64,000 nt of DNA, from contig NC_072794.1 in assembly GCF_028583425.1 (NCBI RefSeq), positions 28,269,232 through 28,333,231 of the forward strand. The letters are read 5' to 3'. Made by a program: the position numbers and the translations under genes. The notes beneath the pieces were generated by a model. That model saw only the letters and a program-made list of their open reading frames with translations. It was not told the DNA's origin and did no database searches. Below are positions 46,561 through 57,879 of this stretch, one piece after another (the stretch's first letter is position 1; every line of letters starts with the position of its first letter). Source of the DNA: Eublepharis macularius (lineage: Eukaryota > Chordata > Lepidosauria > Squamata > Eublepharidae).

Positions 46561-48614
46561 ACAAACCTTTGTCATTCCCAGATGACGACCTTTAAGGTCT
46601 TTGTCCTAATGTCCCAGCCTCAGGGTCCAATTTGCCCTATAAGAACTCGGGCTTTGCCACCCTCCAATGGTGCACACTTCCTTGGATCCAAGCACTTTAC
46701 CCTCAGAGTCTCCTTCTCTGGGCCTCTCCTGGTCAAGAACGCTGGCTGTTTGAAGCCCTCTTCCCCCATGGACTACTCTGCTCTCCAGATAGGTAATTAT
46801 CACCCCAAAATCCCTGAAATCTATTCCAATTTCACCACTGCTTTTCCTAGGAATTTTGTGTGCTTGTGAGAGTTACTTCTTATGTGTGCGTTTTCCCCTT
46901 TAAATAAAAATTACTCTTTGTTTTTGAAGAACGCTTCTCATCAGTTTCCTTGGGGGGCACCCCGTAAAAATTGGTGGAGTATCCCACTTGTTACCTCTCT
47001 CGCATAGCCTTCTCCTTGCTGCTAATTCTCCCCTCTACTTGCAAGGAGACCCATTCTGGTAACAGAATGATGGCAAATCTTTGTCTGGACCTAGACTTAA
47101 ACTGACAATTTCTACCAATTCTTCCTTCCAGTTATAAACTCCTCCCCTCGTATCATTCCTTGGAGTCCCCTATCTCACCAGGAGCAGCATTTTATAGAGC
47201 TCAATGGGCTGGAAGGGGAGGCAGGAAAGTTCCATTATGACACTGGGAAATTTAGTCTGAATCCAACTCCTTGTTCTGTACCTACAGCAGGTCGCTTTCT
47301 GGGGTTATACTGATGCTATATATACAGCAAATCCAAGTTCTGTTCCATATACTCCAATCGGTGAAAGCTTTTGCATCGGTATATATATGAATATATGTAC
47401 AAAAGGCAGTAGGCTTCCAGCCTTTATCTCTGCAAGGAAATCTTCAAAACTACTTCTAGGCTTAAGATATGTATCCTGCACATTTTATATTGGCAACATA
47501 ATTTGGGCTGGTAGAAGCAAAGTGTTTTCCTGTTAAGTATCTTGAAAATGAGCAGGCTGTTCTGCAACTTACTCAAGGCTATGCATTGTTTCCAAAGGAG
47601 TTGGGGTGCAAGGGACAGGGTGAGATTGGGATTCAGTTTTTGGGTGTTTTAAAAAAGCCCTCGGGGAAGCAACTCTGTATTCAGAAGTACTGAGAATAAT
47701 ACTTGCTGATCTCTCAGAAGCCTGGCTTGGGGGTTGAGATTTCCAGTGATGGAGTACAAAGTTTCAGTGGCAGAACACCCCCCACCCAGAAAACCTGGAA
47801 CAAAACAATGCAAAAGTAAAAGTTGCAGAACGTGTTATGTAAAATAAAATAAGAGTGTGCCAATGGGACAACGTTGCACAAATGTTTACAGGCTGTAGAA
47901 TTCCACTTTCTAACTGAAAAGACTGGATCACCTGGGTGCAGAACTTTAATGTTTTAAGCCTGCTCCCTGCATTTACTCTTTGCACATCATAAATTTTCTG
48001 ATCCTTATACACTGATTGCGTAATCTCACAAATGAAAACCAATAGAAAAAAAGATACAGTGAGAAGACTGGCTCGTTTTCTTAGATCAAAGCAGTGGTAT
48101 TTGTACGCGGAGACTGCTTTGATCACTCTTGCGCAAAATAGGTATAGCTTTTTTGGACGGGAAAGCACAGCAAGGATCAAAACATCCCTGTCCGGCCACT
48201 TCTATTACAATGTGTCATTTGTATGTACGAAGTGCTTTACAGTCTTTATCTCCCTGGTCCTCCTGAGACAGGTGAGTTGAGGGTTATTTCCATTTTAGAA
48301 ATGAGGAAGGGGAAACCGACAGACATTCGTCCCAAACCAAGATGGTTAAATAAATAGATACTAAAGGGGAATTTGAACCACAATCGAAACACATACTTCA
48401 GTCAAGGGGCGGCCTTCATCTTCTTCCTTTCTCCCAGAGGCTGGTGGTGATGGTGGCTCACCCTGATTCTCTGCCTCCTTGCCCTGCTACTCCCTTCCAT
48501 GGGCTTCCAGAAATGGTCCTTCAACCACAGGTCCTTCCACAGCCTTCCCAATTCCAGTTCTCCATCTTCCTTCCCTGTTACTCACTCCTCCCCACTCCAC
48601 ATGATTGACATCCA
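46561..48614. other. Intergenic, no gene
   Basis: A 138-codon minus-strand ORF (47764-48180) is present but has no homology that I recognise. The region is otherwise unique. Confidence 0.5.
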
Positions 48615-48840
48615 TAGCATTGTCTACAAGGACAAAAAAAAATTGCTTATGACAAAAAGCACATTCCTAGCCATTGGCAGCAGAGACCCCAGGTTCAGTC
48701 CTCAGCATCTTCAGTTAAAAGACGATGCAAACGACCTCTGCCAGAGACCTGGGCAGCTGCTGCCGGTCAGTGAAGATAATACTGACCTTGCTAGACGGCT
48801 GGTCTGGCTTACTATAAGGCAGCTGCATGTCTGTTCACTT
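48615..48840 (+). mobile_element. tRNA-Ala-like SINE
   Basis: The plus strand shows ccccaggttcagtcctcagc (B-box region), then atcttcagttaaaagacgat, gacctgggcagctgctgccg and ctggtctggcttactataag. The A-box end is degraded. Confidence 0.55.
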
Positions 48841-49139
48841 GATGCTGCTCCTGAGGCCAGGGCTACATGCTGCTCAGCTGAGGAGCCCGAATCAACAGCT
48901 GTGTTTCCTCCCCAGCTACACAAGGAACCTCACACGCTCCTGTAAGGTTCTAGCAGAGAAGACAAGGGGGATCTCTGGAGAAAACTGTACAGCATCAAAG
49001 TGCAGAGAGGCACATTCTACTAGGAAGATGTCTGTGCAGTGATCCAGATCTGTGCACCAGTCTGGCAAACAACTTCAGGGAATCTGAAGGCATTCCAAGG
49101 ACAATGTTTTGCACCCTAGAAAGGAACCATGTATTTTCA

Positions 49140-49265
49140 TCCTGAGCTGTATCTCTTGGATATTGCACTGTTGTTGGGCTATAGCAGTCCTTCACAACCA
49201 GCTTATCCGGTGTGGACAAGCCAATCCACTTGCAAACCATTGCTACAGCAACCGTGTGTAGATGT
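49140..49265. repeat. Palindromic repeat, ggatattgcactattgttg family
   Basis: It carries ttggatattgcactgttgtt, tagcagtccttcacaaccag and tgtggacaagccaatccact. It is the most complete copy of this family here. Confidence 0.55.
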
Positions 49266-50057
49266 AAGCCCACTGTAGCAAATGGGAGGTGCGAGATGGA
49301 ATTAGAGTAGTGGGTCAGATGTGGTCAGGCGGCCGCCATTTAGTGGGCCTTGACTTAAAAGATCAGGGGAGCAATTAAAAGAGGGTGGGACAGTCCCTAA
49401 TTTGAAGGTTCTCAGGAAATAGCCAGCTATTTTAAAGGCTAATTACGGTACATCTTTGGATTTAAAGGTATCTGGCTGTGATGATCAATGGGAATTCCCT
49501 TCTGATTCTATGTTCTGCAGGATGACCCTGGATTGTTAATGCAGGCAACTTCCTCCTCTCGCACAGAAAGCATTTTTTTACTAGACATTCTCAGAGAATT
49601 TTAATTGGATACAGTGCTGTGTTCAATTTCATGGCAGGCAGGTGAGTTCTCTTGGGGTGTAGCTGGAACAAGCAGCAAGTGTGTATTACAAGGATACAGC
49701 CGGAGTGTGCAGCTGCCTGGCAGAGTCATCATAGCGGGTAGTTCTTGGCACACACACTGTAGCAGGTGTGCACTAAAGGGGGAATAACCAGAGTATGCAG
49801 TAAGACTGCGTGTTCTCCTATGAGATGTTCAGGACCTCCGGCATCAGGCCGGCATAATTGCTAATCTCAGAGTCTCACAAGGCTTTCAAAGTGTAGTTCA
49901 GAAAAGGTGATGTTTAGCTTGCAGGAAGATAGCCGAGTTCAGAACAGCCTTGGATCAAACTGTGGACCCCTCTGCGTACTGTGATGGACAGGCACGCCAA
50001 GAGCAGGAAAACGAGCCTTGTAGGGAAACGAGCTGTCCATATGAAGTTATATTTCTA

Positions 50058-50290
50058 GTTATAAGAACATAAAGGCAACCCTGCTGGATCAGACAGAGGG
50101 CCTATTGGGTCCAGCATCCCTATTTCCAACCAAGGCAAAACAGATGCCTTAAGAGAGTTTCTGAAAAGGGCATGCAGGCAACACCTCTCTCTCATACTCA
50201 TCTGCCCTACCATCTGGTGTTCAGAGATATACTGCCTCTGGGCATGGAGGTTCCAGCCAGGTGTTATGGCTAATAATTAGGGAATGGCTT
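50058..50290 (+). repeat. aagaacataagaa family repeat
   Basis: It contains ataagaacataaaggcaacc, ctgctggatcagacagaggg and gggtccagcatccctatttc, then ctgcctctgggcatggaggt near 50230. Diverged. Confidence 0.6.
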
Positions 50291-51547
50291 TTTCAGGACC
50301 AGCCAAGTTAGCATCCCTAGACTGTTATCTAGGCAATCACTTGAGGGGACGGGAGAGGCAGAAATTCTTTTACTACATCAGCACGCAGGTTTTTTCCCCT
50401 CTCTTCCTCAATGTTATGTTAGAGAATTTGATTCTGTTGAATCAGGAGTCACAGTGGGGAAAGGAACACAAGAGAAAGTAAGGCCACAAGAGGAATAATG
50501 AGCCCTGAGGGGAAGGGGGCTGGGCGCAAGGCACAGGCGGAGTGAGCCTCGATTGCACAGCCAGATGGAGACAAACTAAGAGCAAAAAGGAGAGTGAAGG
50601 GCAGTAGGTGAAGGTGAATATGAAGGGGGAGAGACAGAAGAGCCTGCTGGAGCTAGACAAAGTCCTATGGTTGCACTGAATAGTCAGAGAGTGGCCGCCA
50701 TGAATCCAGTTTAGGCCTGATACCAGAGCGCATTACACAGTTGTCTTGAGGCGGCTGTTTTGAAGCGTTTTCCTTCCTTGGGAGGAAAAAGGGATGGTTG
50801 TGGGGAGACGGACAAAAAGAATTCCTGCTTAAATCAAGGAGTGAGTGTCTGTCACAGGAACTGCTGATGGCTTTAGGAGATGAGTTTTAAAATCTCTTTT
50901 CGAAGAGGGGCATCCCAGTCAGGGCCGGTTCACCGACAATCAACCCGAGCGGCCCCTTAAGGCACCAACTTCGTGAGGGCAGCAACATCAGAGGAAACAG
51001 TGGCCGTGAGTTGCACTCGTCATCCCTTCATAGATCCATGGCAATGCTGCTCAGGTCCAGTGTGGGCTGCAGTGGGGCTTGGGATGGGGAAAAAATGGCA
51101 CCAGGCAGGTCTGTGTCTGGCTGGCCACTGTTTGAAACAGAAAGGCCACGGGTCTGATCTGGCACAGCTACTCTTATGTTCTTAAGTCCCCGTCTCTCAG
51201 CTGTATCCATCTCAAGGGATCGTTTCTCGTAGGTTAAAAATCCAATCTGATCTACTTGGAAGAAAGGTGGGACAAAATGTAAGGAGATTCTATGTATCTA
51301 ATGTCTTTATCATTTTTACATCTCTCTCCTGTGTACACACACACAACAACCTAGATGCCTTCCATGGCCAATGACATTTCTCGGAAAACAGTAGCTTACT
51401 CCAGTAGTAAAGTAATTCACTTGCACAATGTCCACACTGCCAACTGAGAAGGAAGTGAAGCACATCATAAATCAACTTCTGGAGTAACCTCTCACCCTTT
51501 GAAAGCGTGAACATAAACCCGACTCATATTTCTTTGCACCCACAAGT
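50291..51547. other. Intergenic, downstream of the BRINP2 poly(A) site
   Basis: Mostly unique sequence. A short repeat remnant near 51120-51186 (gatctggcacagctactctt and atgttctta) resembles the aagaacataagaa family reversed. Confidence 0.45.
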
Positions 51548-51597
51548 CTTCATGCATACATGTGCACGCGCACAAATACACACACACTGTATTTATT
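51548..51597 (-). terminator. Candidate polyadenylation signal of BRINP2
   Basis: On the minus strand AATAAA lies at 51597-51592. It is the first one I find after the BRINP2 stop, about 1.25 kb downstream. It is followed at once by a GT-rich tract (gtgtgtgtgtatttgtgcgc), the usual downstream element, so cleavage would fall near 51570-51585. The signal is seen directly; its use is inferred. Confidence 0.5.
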
Positions 51598-52850
51598 AAA
51601 GAAGTCATGAGAAGGCTTTTGATAATTTACTTCTTTCCTTTTTTTTCTCCAAAAAAAAAAAGAGGTTATAAAATATATTAAAACAGAGACATTTGGCTAA
51701 GATGTAACTCGGCTGGAGCAATCAACTGGAAATAAGCATTCCACTCCAAAGGTTTAAAAAAATGCAAAAGTAAGATTTTTTTTTTAAAAGAAAAGTCAAT
51801 CAATTAAATCGATGCATAAGTAAATAAATGCTTGCAAGGACAATCCCTGCACTGGGTTCCAAATATAGTTTTAACCACCAGAGATGCTCAGCAGGGATGC
51901 CTCCGGTTCCTTGGTGAAGTTAGCTAAGTGTGATAAGATCATGGGACATGTATGGTGCAGAACAGGGAGAAGTGTTCCTCGGGATATGGATGGGAGAAAG
52001 GGACAATTTAGCCACGCTTGGTTTGTCCCACAGACCACCGCTCATTCAGTACCAAAAACATCTCACTGAAAAAGAATGGAATTAGAATACCTAGCAGACT
52101 TGTGCAATGGGAAGGCAGCTGAAATCAAAGATTTTACACCCTGTTCTTAATCACATTTTTCCTGGGAGGCGCAAGTCCCACGGATAATCAGCAGAGGCCA
52201 CTTCCTAGAAAATGTGCTTAGGGGGTTGAAGCCTTAGAAAAGCAGCACAGAGAACATAAAAGGCTATGACATTGTTAGAAACCACTCATAAAAACAATAC
52301 AAAAGTGAACGGCACCGAGGGAGGTGAGGGTCACAGAGAAATTCTCCTCAGTGGAAATTTTCAAAGCACTTGAATCAGTTGTATCCAACCCCCTTTCACT
52401 CTTTATCTCTGTTGAAAGACTTACTGGCCGGGATGCCAGATCACAAAAGCCAAAGCCTTAATCGCCATTCCCCCCACTTTTCCATCAGTCACCCCTCTCT
52501 CTCTCTCCCCCTCTGTGTCACTGTGGACTGGTTCGCTCGTGTGTGCCTGTACATTTTCTGGCATGCTCCACAACAGTCGCCCGCAGGAAAGGGAGTAATG
52601 CAGCCCGTTCAGCCACCGCAGCAAGAAGCTGCAGCCTTGACTTGTCATTCCACAGATTCGTGCCGCATCTCATTCCCAGACTTGGCGCTATGCAGCCTCT
52701 GAATGCCAAAGTCTTGTAGGCCGGCCACTGGCTGCCTCCTGGAATCACACAGCTGGCACGGAAGTAAGGCCTTTGGAAGTCTCCACCGCTCTTTGCCCAG
52801 TCCTCCTCTCTAGGGTTACAATACCAGCCCTGACCCACCCACCCCGATTG
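51575..52850 (-). other. BRINP2: Probable BRINP2 3' UTR
   Basis: This is the stretch between the BRINP2 stop codon and the first good polyadenylation signal on the minus strand. It is mostly unique sequence, unlike the repeat-filled DNA further left. It holds A/T runs near 51640-51660 and 51778-51790. ORFs inside it (for example 52518-52838) have no domain and are ignored. The end is inferred from the signal at 51592-51597; alternative ends are possible. Confidence 0.55.
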
Positions 52851-53964
52851 CTAGCTGCACAGTTTGCCGGTCTCGTACTCCACAGGGTTTGGCAGTTTGG
52901 CATTGAAGGCCTGTAGGGTAGATTGGATCCGACTCACCTCGTTGTTAGCTAGCTTGAGCCTGTGCCGCAGCAAGCAAGAGAAAAGGTCAAGGCGGGTTTT
53001 CCCAGGGGGAGAGAGACGGTTGACCCGGTCCCGGATTTCAATCAATTGCAGTATGGCAGAGTCTTGGGAACCTTGGGTATAGGGGTAATCCAACTGAAGG
53101 ACAAGGTCCCGGATGGCGTCTGACTCAAAGGGTAGGCTGTAGCCAAAGACCTGCAAGCTATTGATTCTCATGTACCCCAAGTTCTTAGAGGGGTCCATCT
53201 CCAAGGGCTCATAAAATATGGTCTCATTGGAGCTGTCATTGAGAGACTTAATGCGGCTCCTCAGATAAACGTGGACTGTCTCAAAGAAGGTCTTCCACTT
53301 GTTGCCTAAAGAGAGCGTCCAATTTTGGCACTGCCCAGAAGCATCCACGTTAGTCCTTTCCCAGTCAGGGAAGCCGCTCTCGTTGGTGGGCATAAACCAG
53401 CTCTCCGAATGGCTGCCCCCAAATGGGTTGACGTAGATTGCCATCACCGGTTCCAGGGTGCTGTTCTTGGTGAGGCAGATCTGGAGGGAGAGAGCTAGCA
53501 TGAGGTGGACCAAGCCTGGCTTATACTTGTTGCTCTTCAGGGTCACCAGCATCCTTTTCCTCCAGGAAGGGTCAAACCAGGTCCCAAGGCGCATATCGTT
53601 GCTGATGAAAATGGAGTGCACCTCTATCCGGCTGTCCCGCTTCTGCAGAAGGTACTTGAGCTCTAGATCCTGTAGGTCCGTCTCCAGCCCTAAATAGTGC
53701 TCTAGGGACTCTGCAACTTCAGGCCGGCACTGCCCTAGGGTAAGCACGTAGCCAGGGTTGCAGGTCCCGCAGTGAGTGGCGTTGTCCTCTGCACAGGCAG
53801 CGCAGCCTGGCCCATCGCCCAAGGCACATGGGATGGTCCCCTGGCAGGAGAGTTGGTCGTGAGGGCAGGTGCAGCCGTGACTTTCCTCCACAAAAGTCCC
53901 TGGCACAGCAGTCTCGCTGCAATACAGGAGGGATTGGATGCGGCTCCACCAATAGGTCAAAGGT
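52851..53964 (-). CDS. BRINP2: BRINP2 terminal coding exon with stop codon
   Basis: This 1114 bp exon has acceptor tttcctttgtag and ends in a TAG at 52853-52851. It encodes 370 residues, starting PLTYWWSRIQSLLYCSE. Next comes a cysteine-rich, EGF-like part with about ten cysteines (GCTCP, HCGTCNPGY). A conserved domain follows, with IFISNDMRLGTWFDPSWRKR, NPFGGSHSESWFMP and LQLDYPYTQGSQDSA, and the C-terminus is NPVEYETGKLCS. Six N-glycosylation sequons are visible (NAT, NST, NES, NWT, NDS, NET), fitting a secreted protein. A single large last exon carrying about half the protein is typical of BRINP genes. KPGLVH, LANNEV and the C-terminal NPVEYETGKLCS point to BRINP2; BRINP1 and BRINP3, as I recall, end differently. 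The reading frame is intact. Confidence 0.95.
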
Positions 53965-54712
53965 CTACAAAGGAAAGAGGCAGAAACTCAGTTTCAGTAA
54001 AGCAGAAATATACTCAGGCTTATCCATATACTCTGTGTTTCTCCCCAGTCTCTGAAAGGAAGACTCACTATTTCTCAACTACATAGCCTTGATGGAAACC
54101 ACATGAGCAAGCTAGAATTTATGCACATTTGCTTACTTTCAGCACAGACTTGAGTTTGAATGAACGTTTACATTGATTTGACATTTGCCAGCATGGAATG
54201 TGAAATTCCCTGCTTGAAACGTGAATTCTGTTTTCAGCTGTCAGCTCTACTGAAATGAAATGATCAGGTGCCAAATCAAATGCCAAGTATCCAGTCAATA
54301 TTCTGGCACTATTTGGTAAACATTTGAGCGCTCATTTGTCCATACCAGGAAAATCCGGTTGCAAATGATCGCTGCAGTTCATCGATAATGCAATATCTGA
54401 CCACATGTGGCTGCAGCCCAGAACTCTGCATAATACAGAGAACAGTCTTGGTAGTGCAATCCTAAACAGAGCTGGACTCCTCAATGTCCATTGAGCTTAG
54501 AAGAGGTTGACTCTGCTTAGGGTTGCACTGTAACATTCTGTGGGTTCCGAATCCCACCTTCAATATCAGGCTGCATCCAAAAAAAGGATTCACACAAAGG
54601 CCGACCCAACGCAGGTTAGGCATGCTTATGCCCAGTGAAACCAATGGGCTAAAGGTGCACCTAACCCTGAATGGGAATGTGGCCCAAGATCCCTGCCTGG
54701 AATATACCAGAC
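53965..54712 (-). other. BRINP2: BRINP2 last intron (748 bp)
   Basis: This GT-AG intron is defined by the two flanking exons. It is short and holds a palindromic repeat fragment near 54455-54537 (a tgcaatcctaaacagag-type end and its complement) and part of a further palindromic family near 54370-54425. No other gene is seen. Confidence 0.85.
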
Positions 54713-54935
54713 CTCTCCTTCAGAAGTCGGAAGCGCGGTTGCCTGCGACAACGTTTGGCCAGGTTAAAGAGGCGCCGGACAATCCGATGGGTCTTCTTGG
54801 AGAGCATCTTCAAGGTGGTGCCCAGCTTCTGATAGCGATGCTGAATATCAAGGTCCATGGCCCAGTACTGAGAGATGGCTGTGATGTTCCAAAAACGATC
54901 CACCGGGAGCTTCTTCACCAGGGTCTGCAGTTCCT
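54713..54935 (-). CDS. BRINP2: BRINP2 coding exon, penultimate
   Basis: This exon is 223 bp, with a cttcttctctgacag acceptor and a gtctgg donor (GT, but a weak consensus beyond it). The product begins EELQTLVKKLPVDRF and continues through ISQYWAMDLDIQHRY, a predicted helical region and the basic stretch LAKRCRRQPRFRLLKER. The final Arg codon is split 2+1 with the last exon. The motif RRLFNLAKRC and the RFRL-KER ending are characteristic of BRINP2 among the three paralogues, by memory of the family. An in-frame read-through past the donor ends after a few residues at a stop, which supports the splice site. Confidence 0.92.
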
Positions 54936-56404
54936 CTGTCAGAGAAGAAGAGTGTGCTGGTCAGAAGGTAGGAATGGCACATGACACGGTGTTACCCACA
55001 GCTCCTTTAAGAAGGAGGCAGTAAGTCACGGCCTGGAAGCTTCTAATTTAATGGAGGGGGGTGATGAAGGGGGGAGGCGTGTTTGAATGCTCTGCCATGA
55101 CAAGAAAAAAAAAAAGCTCCCTGCACATAGAAAAGAAGAACAGCAGGGAGATGATTTGCCTTAGCCTTCTACCTAGCATGCTACTGTTCCACCTGCAGGG
55201 AGTGGCTTCCATGAAGAAACCATTAGCATGTGCAACTCCTGCCTGGTGCAGCCTGGGAAAACCTTTGCCATAAGACCCTGCTGAGTGTATTAACTGGAGA
55301 AAGCCCGCTATAGTCAAGTCCTGCAATGCTGCTCCCTCTGCTGGCGCTGCCATGCTTCACTTTGAGGCCTCCCTGCCCCAATACACAGTGCAAGTCGTGC
55401 TCTCCAGAGAGCTTCTGCATACTGAGGTCTGGAGGACAGCAACCTAAGAGACTTCAAGGTGAGAGGCAGCAGGAAACGGTCTTTAAGCAGATGGCCTGGC
55501 TGCACCGTGGCTCAATAAGGAAAAAATAAGAGGGCAATGTCAACAAGAGGGCAATGCGGACCAGTTCAGTGGGGGAAACCAAGTAGGAGTGAAGAGAAAT
55601 CTGGAGGGTTCCCAAATCAGCCTCAGGAAAATTAGATACCAATATGGCATTCCCTTCTAAGACCAGATAAGAGAGATCCATAACGAGGTTTTCTGTTACT
55701 GAGTTTCTTAGTGATTCCAAGCAGTCATATGGGCTCGTCTGATCAGGGGAGTGTTGCTGGAGAAAGGGCTTTTTTCACTGTTTTTCTTAGGATGTACCTC
55801 AATGGAAATGGGTGGGAGAGGAGTGGGAAATGGGTGGGAGGCACACTAGTCTTTTTTTTTTCTAATAGCAGCCTGGCTGATTTAGATCAGAAAAAGAGGA
55901 GAAACAAGCACCCCTTTCCCACGGTCATTTCTCTGACCAATTTCTCTCTACCCTCAAAGGAGAATTTAAACTTGGAAAAATAAAACAGGAGATCACAAAC
56001 AGAGATTTCTCATGCCGTATCTAGCTTGGCTTTAAAACCATATATTGAGGGAACTGGGGCACTTGGAGGCTTGGATCCCACAGAGGGTTTTGTGCAGTCA
56101 GAGGTGATTCCCAGCCAGGATCTGAATTTCCGGAGGCATTTGGGGTTGAAGCAGAAAGTGGGGGGTGGGGGATGGGGAGGTAAGAAAATTGCACTCTGCA
56201 AACCAGGAACTCTTCCGTCCACAGAAATCCTTCTTGGGTGTGTCTAGGCCATAATTTGCTCACAAAGGGGGGGTTAGAAAGTTCAGCAAATTTGTGATGG
56301 CTTAATAATTTCACCTAAAGATATTTTGAAATGCATTGCAAATAGCTAACTTGACTTCAACCTACCTGTTCCATTTCTTTATGCTGTGGCACTCACATGA
56401 AGCT

Positions 56405-56597
56405 GCTGTATAATGGGGTTAGACCTTGGGTCTAAGGTCAGCATTGTCTACTCTGACTGACGTCAGCTCTTCGTGCTCGCAGGCAGAGGTCTTCTACATA
56501 ACCTAGTACCTGACCCTTTTAACAGGAAGTGCCAGGGACTGAATCCAGGAACTTCTGCAAGTAAAGCACAGGCTATACCACTGAGCTGCTGCCCCTC
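56405..56597 (-). mobile_element. tRNA-Ala-like SINE
   Basis: It contains agcattgtctactctgactg, gaagtgccagggactgaatc and ctataccactgagctgctgc, in reversed order. It abuts the LINE fragment on its right and lies in a BRINP2 intron. Confidence 0.65.
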
Positions 56598-56599
56598 CT

Positions 56600-57471
56600 T
56601 ACACACCAATCTAAGGAGCACATGGGCAGCATACAATCATCCGTGAACAAAAATTTAGTACCCCTATTACTCCTTTTAGTTGAACAATCAGGCTTTGTGC
56701 AGAGAGACTGAGATAAATGAGAAATCAAGACATTGTATACTGAGATCATTAGTATGGGTTCCGTACTATCAATTAAGGAAGCTCTAAAATCAAGGAGGGA
56801 GCTGGACTGGAGTAATTGACTGGTTTCTTGAACAGAACGATCATTCCATATAATTTTGGGTAGCATTTCTAGCTCAGAGATGTAAAAGAGTAAGGGAAGC
56901 CAATAACAAATGTCAAAATGAGGGGAAGGAGATCGCTAATAATAAAATCGCCTACCTCAAAGTTCAAAACACAAGATTTCAGAAAAGGAGAGACTAGAAA
57001 ATAATCAATTACACTACTACCTCTCCCAGAGATAAATGTAAGTTCACTGGCTTTAGGAAAACATGTGAGCCCATTCATCCACAATCTATTGAATTGATGA
57101 CAGAATCTGGTAAGAAGTAGACCAGCCGAATTTATACGGCAGTCTTCAGAATGCCCGTCATAAGAGAAAAAAGGAGGAAGGGTGTCGTTCTGATTGACTC
57201 CAAGAGCCCTACAAAAAATTGAATGGTCTCTTCCTACCCTCTCATTCAAATCCCCGGCCAAGATAATTTCAGCAGAGGGAACGTTCCTTTCTAGAGCTTC
57301 CATGAGCGTGGTTAGGCGTTCCCAGTGCTGAGAGAGAGGATAACTATCCAGGGAAGAGGGCACATATAAATTCATGATAATCAGTATAAAATTTCCAAAT
57401 ACAAGCTTGAGAGCTTGCTCTGTGGTGCTGTCAAGGGGTAACATAGTAGTTTCACATCTTAGGGGCAGCAT
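56600..57471 (-). mobile_element. Decayed LINE fragment with APE-type endonuclease domain
   Basis: A 200-codon frame (56869-57471) carries AP-endonuclease motifs of non-LTR retrotransposons: IILAGDLNERVG, then LTFISGRGSSVIDYFLVS, then SDLLPL where the catalytic SDH motif is expected. The frame shifts near 56868, and the linker region continues as LPKIIWNDRSVQE to about 56610. The reverse transcriptase and the start of the endonuclease are missing. It is a dead copy in a BRINP2 intron, in the same orientation as the gene. Confidence 0.8.
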
Positions 57472-57479
57472 GCTTGTTG

Positions 57480-57725
57480 CGGAGGGTTATGCTAGTCTCC
57501 CGTGAAGCCCCACTGCACCCTGCAAATGAGGGGACACCTATGTAGAGTTCATTACAATAGTCCAGTCTCGATGTTACCATGGCGTGTCTGTGGCAAGTTA
57601 AGGGACCATCTTCCAGGCTAGTCTGAGTTGGGAGAAGGCCCTTTTTTTGCAGCTGCATTTACTTGCTTCTTTAGCAGCAGTGCTGGATCCAGTATAGCCC
57701 CATGGCTCTTAACTGAGTCAGCATG
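57480..57725 (-). mobile_element. LINE reverse transcriptase C-terminal fragment
   Basis: Translated on the minus strand, pieces in two frames read KSHGAILDPALLLKKQVNAA and HAMVTSRLDYCNELYIGVP. These match the end of the reverse transcriptase ORF in CR1/L2-like LINEs. Frameshifts separate them. Confidence 0.7.
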
Positions 57726-57749
57726 GGTCAACTGAACCATCCCAGCTGT

Positions 57750-57879
57750 TGGTTGTATTGACTTACACTGTGCAATCCACTTTGAGTCTTGGTGAGAAAG
57801 ACAGACTATAAATGAATGAATGAATGAATGAATGAATGAATGAATGAATGAATGAATGAATGAATGAATGAATGAATGA
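57750..57879 (+). repeat. LINE 3' tail ending in an (AATG)n microsatellite
   Basis: The tail cactttgagtcttggtgaga and agacagactataaatg is followed by about 17 AATG units (57811-57879). Similar tails at 34620 and 37730 end in (ATAA)n. Confidence 0.7.
57811..57879 (+). repeat. (AATG)n microsatellite
   Basis: About 17 perfect units, grown from the tail of a LINE copy. On the minus strand it makes a repetitive HSFI-type peptide, which is not a gene product. Confidence 0.92.

Noticed and set aside
47764..48180. 138-codon minus-strand ORF
   Set aside because: No recognisable family and no upstream promoter or splice structure; composition is ordinary. Kept as chance unless conservation is shown.
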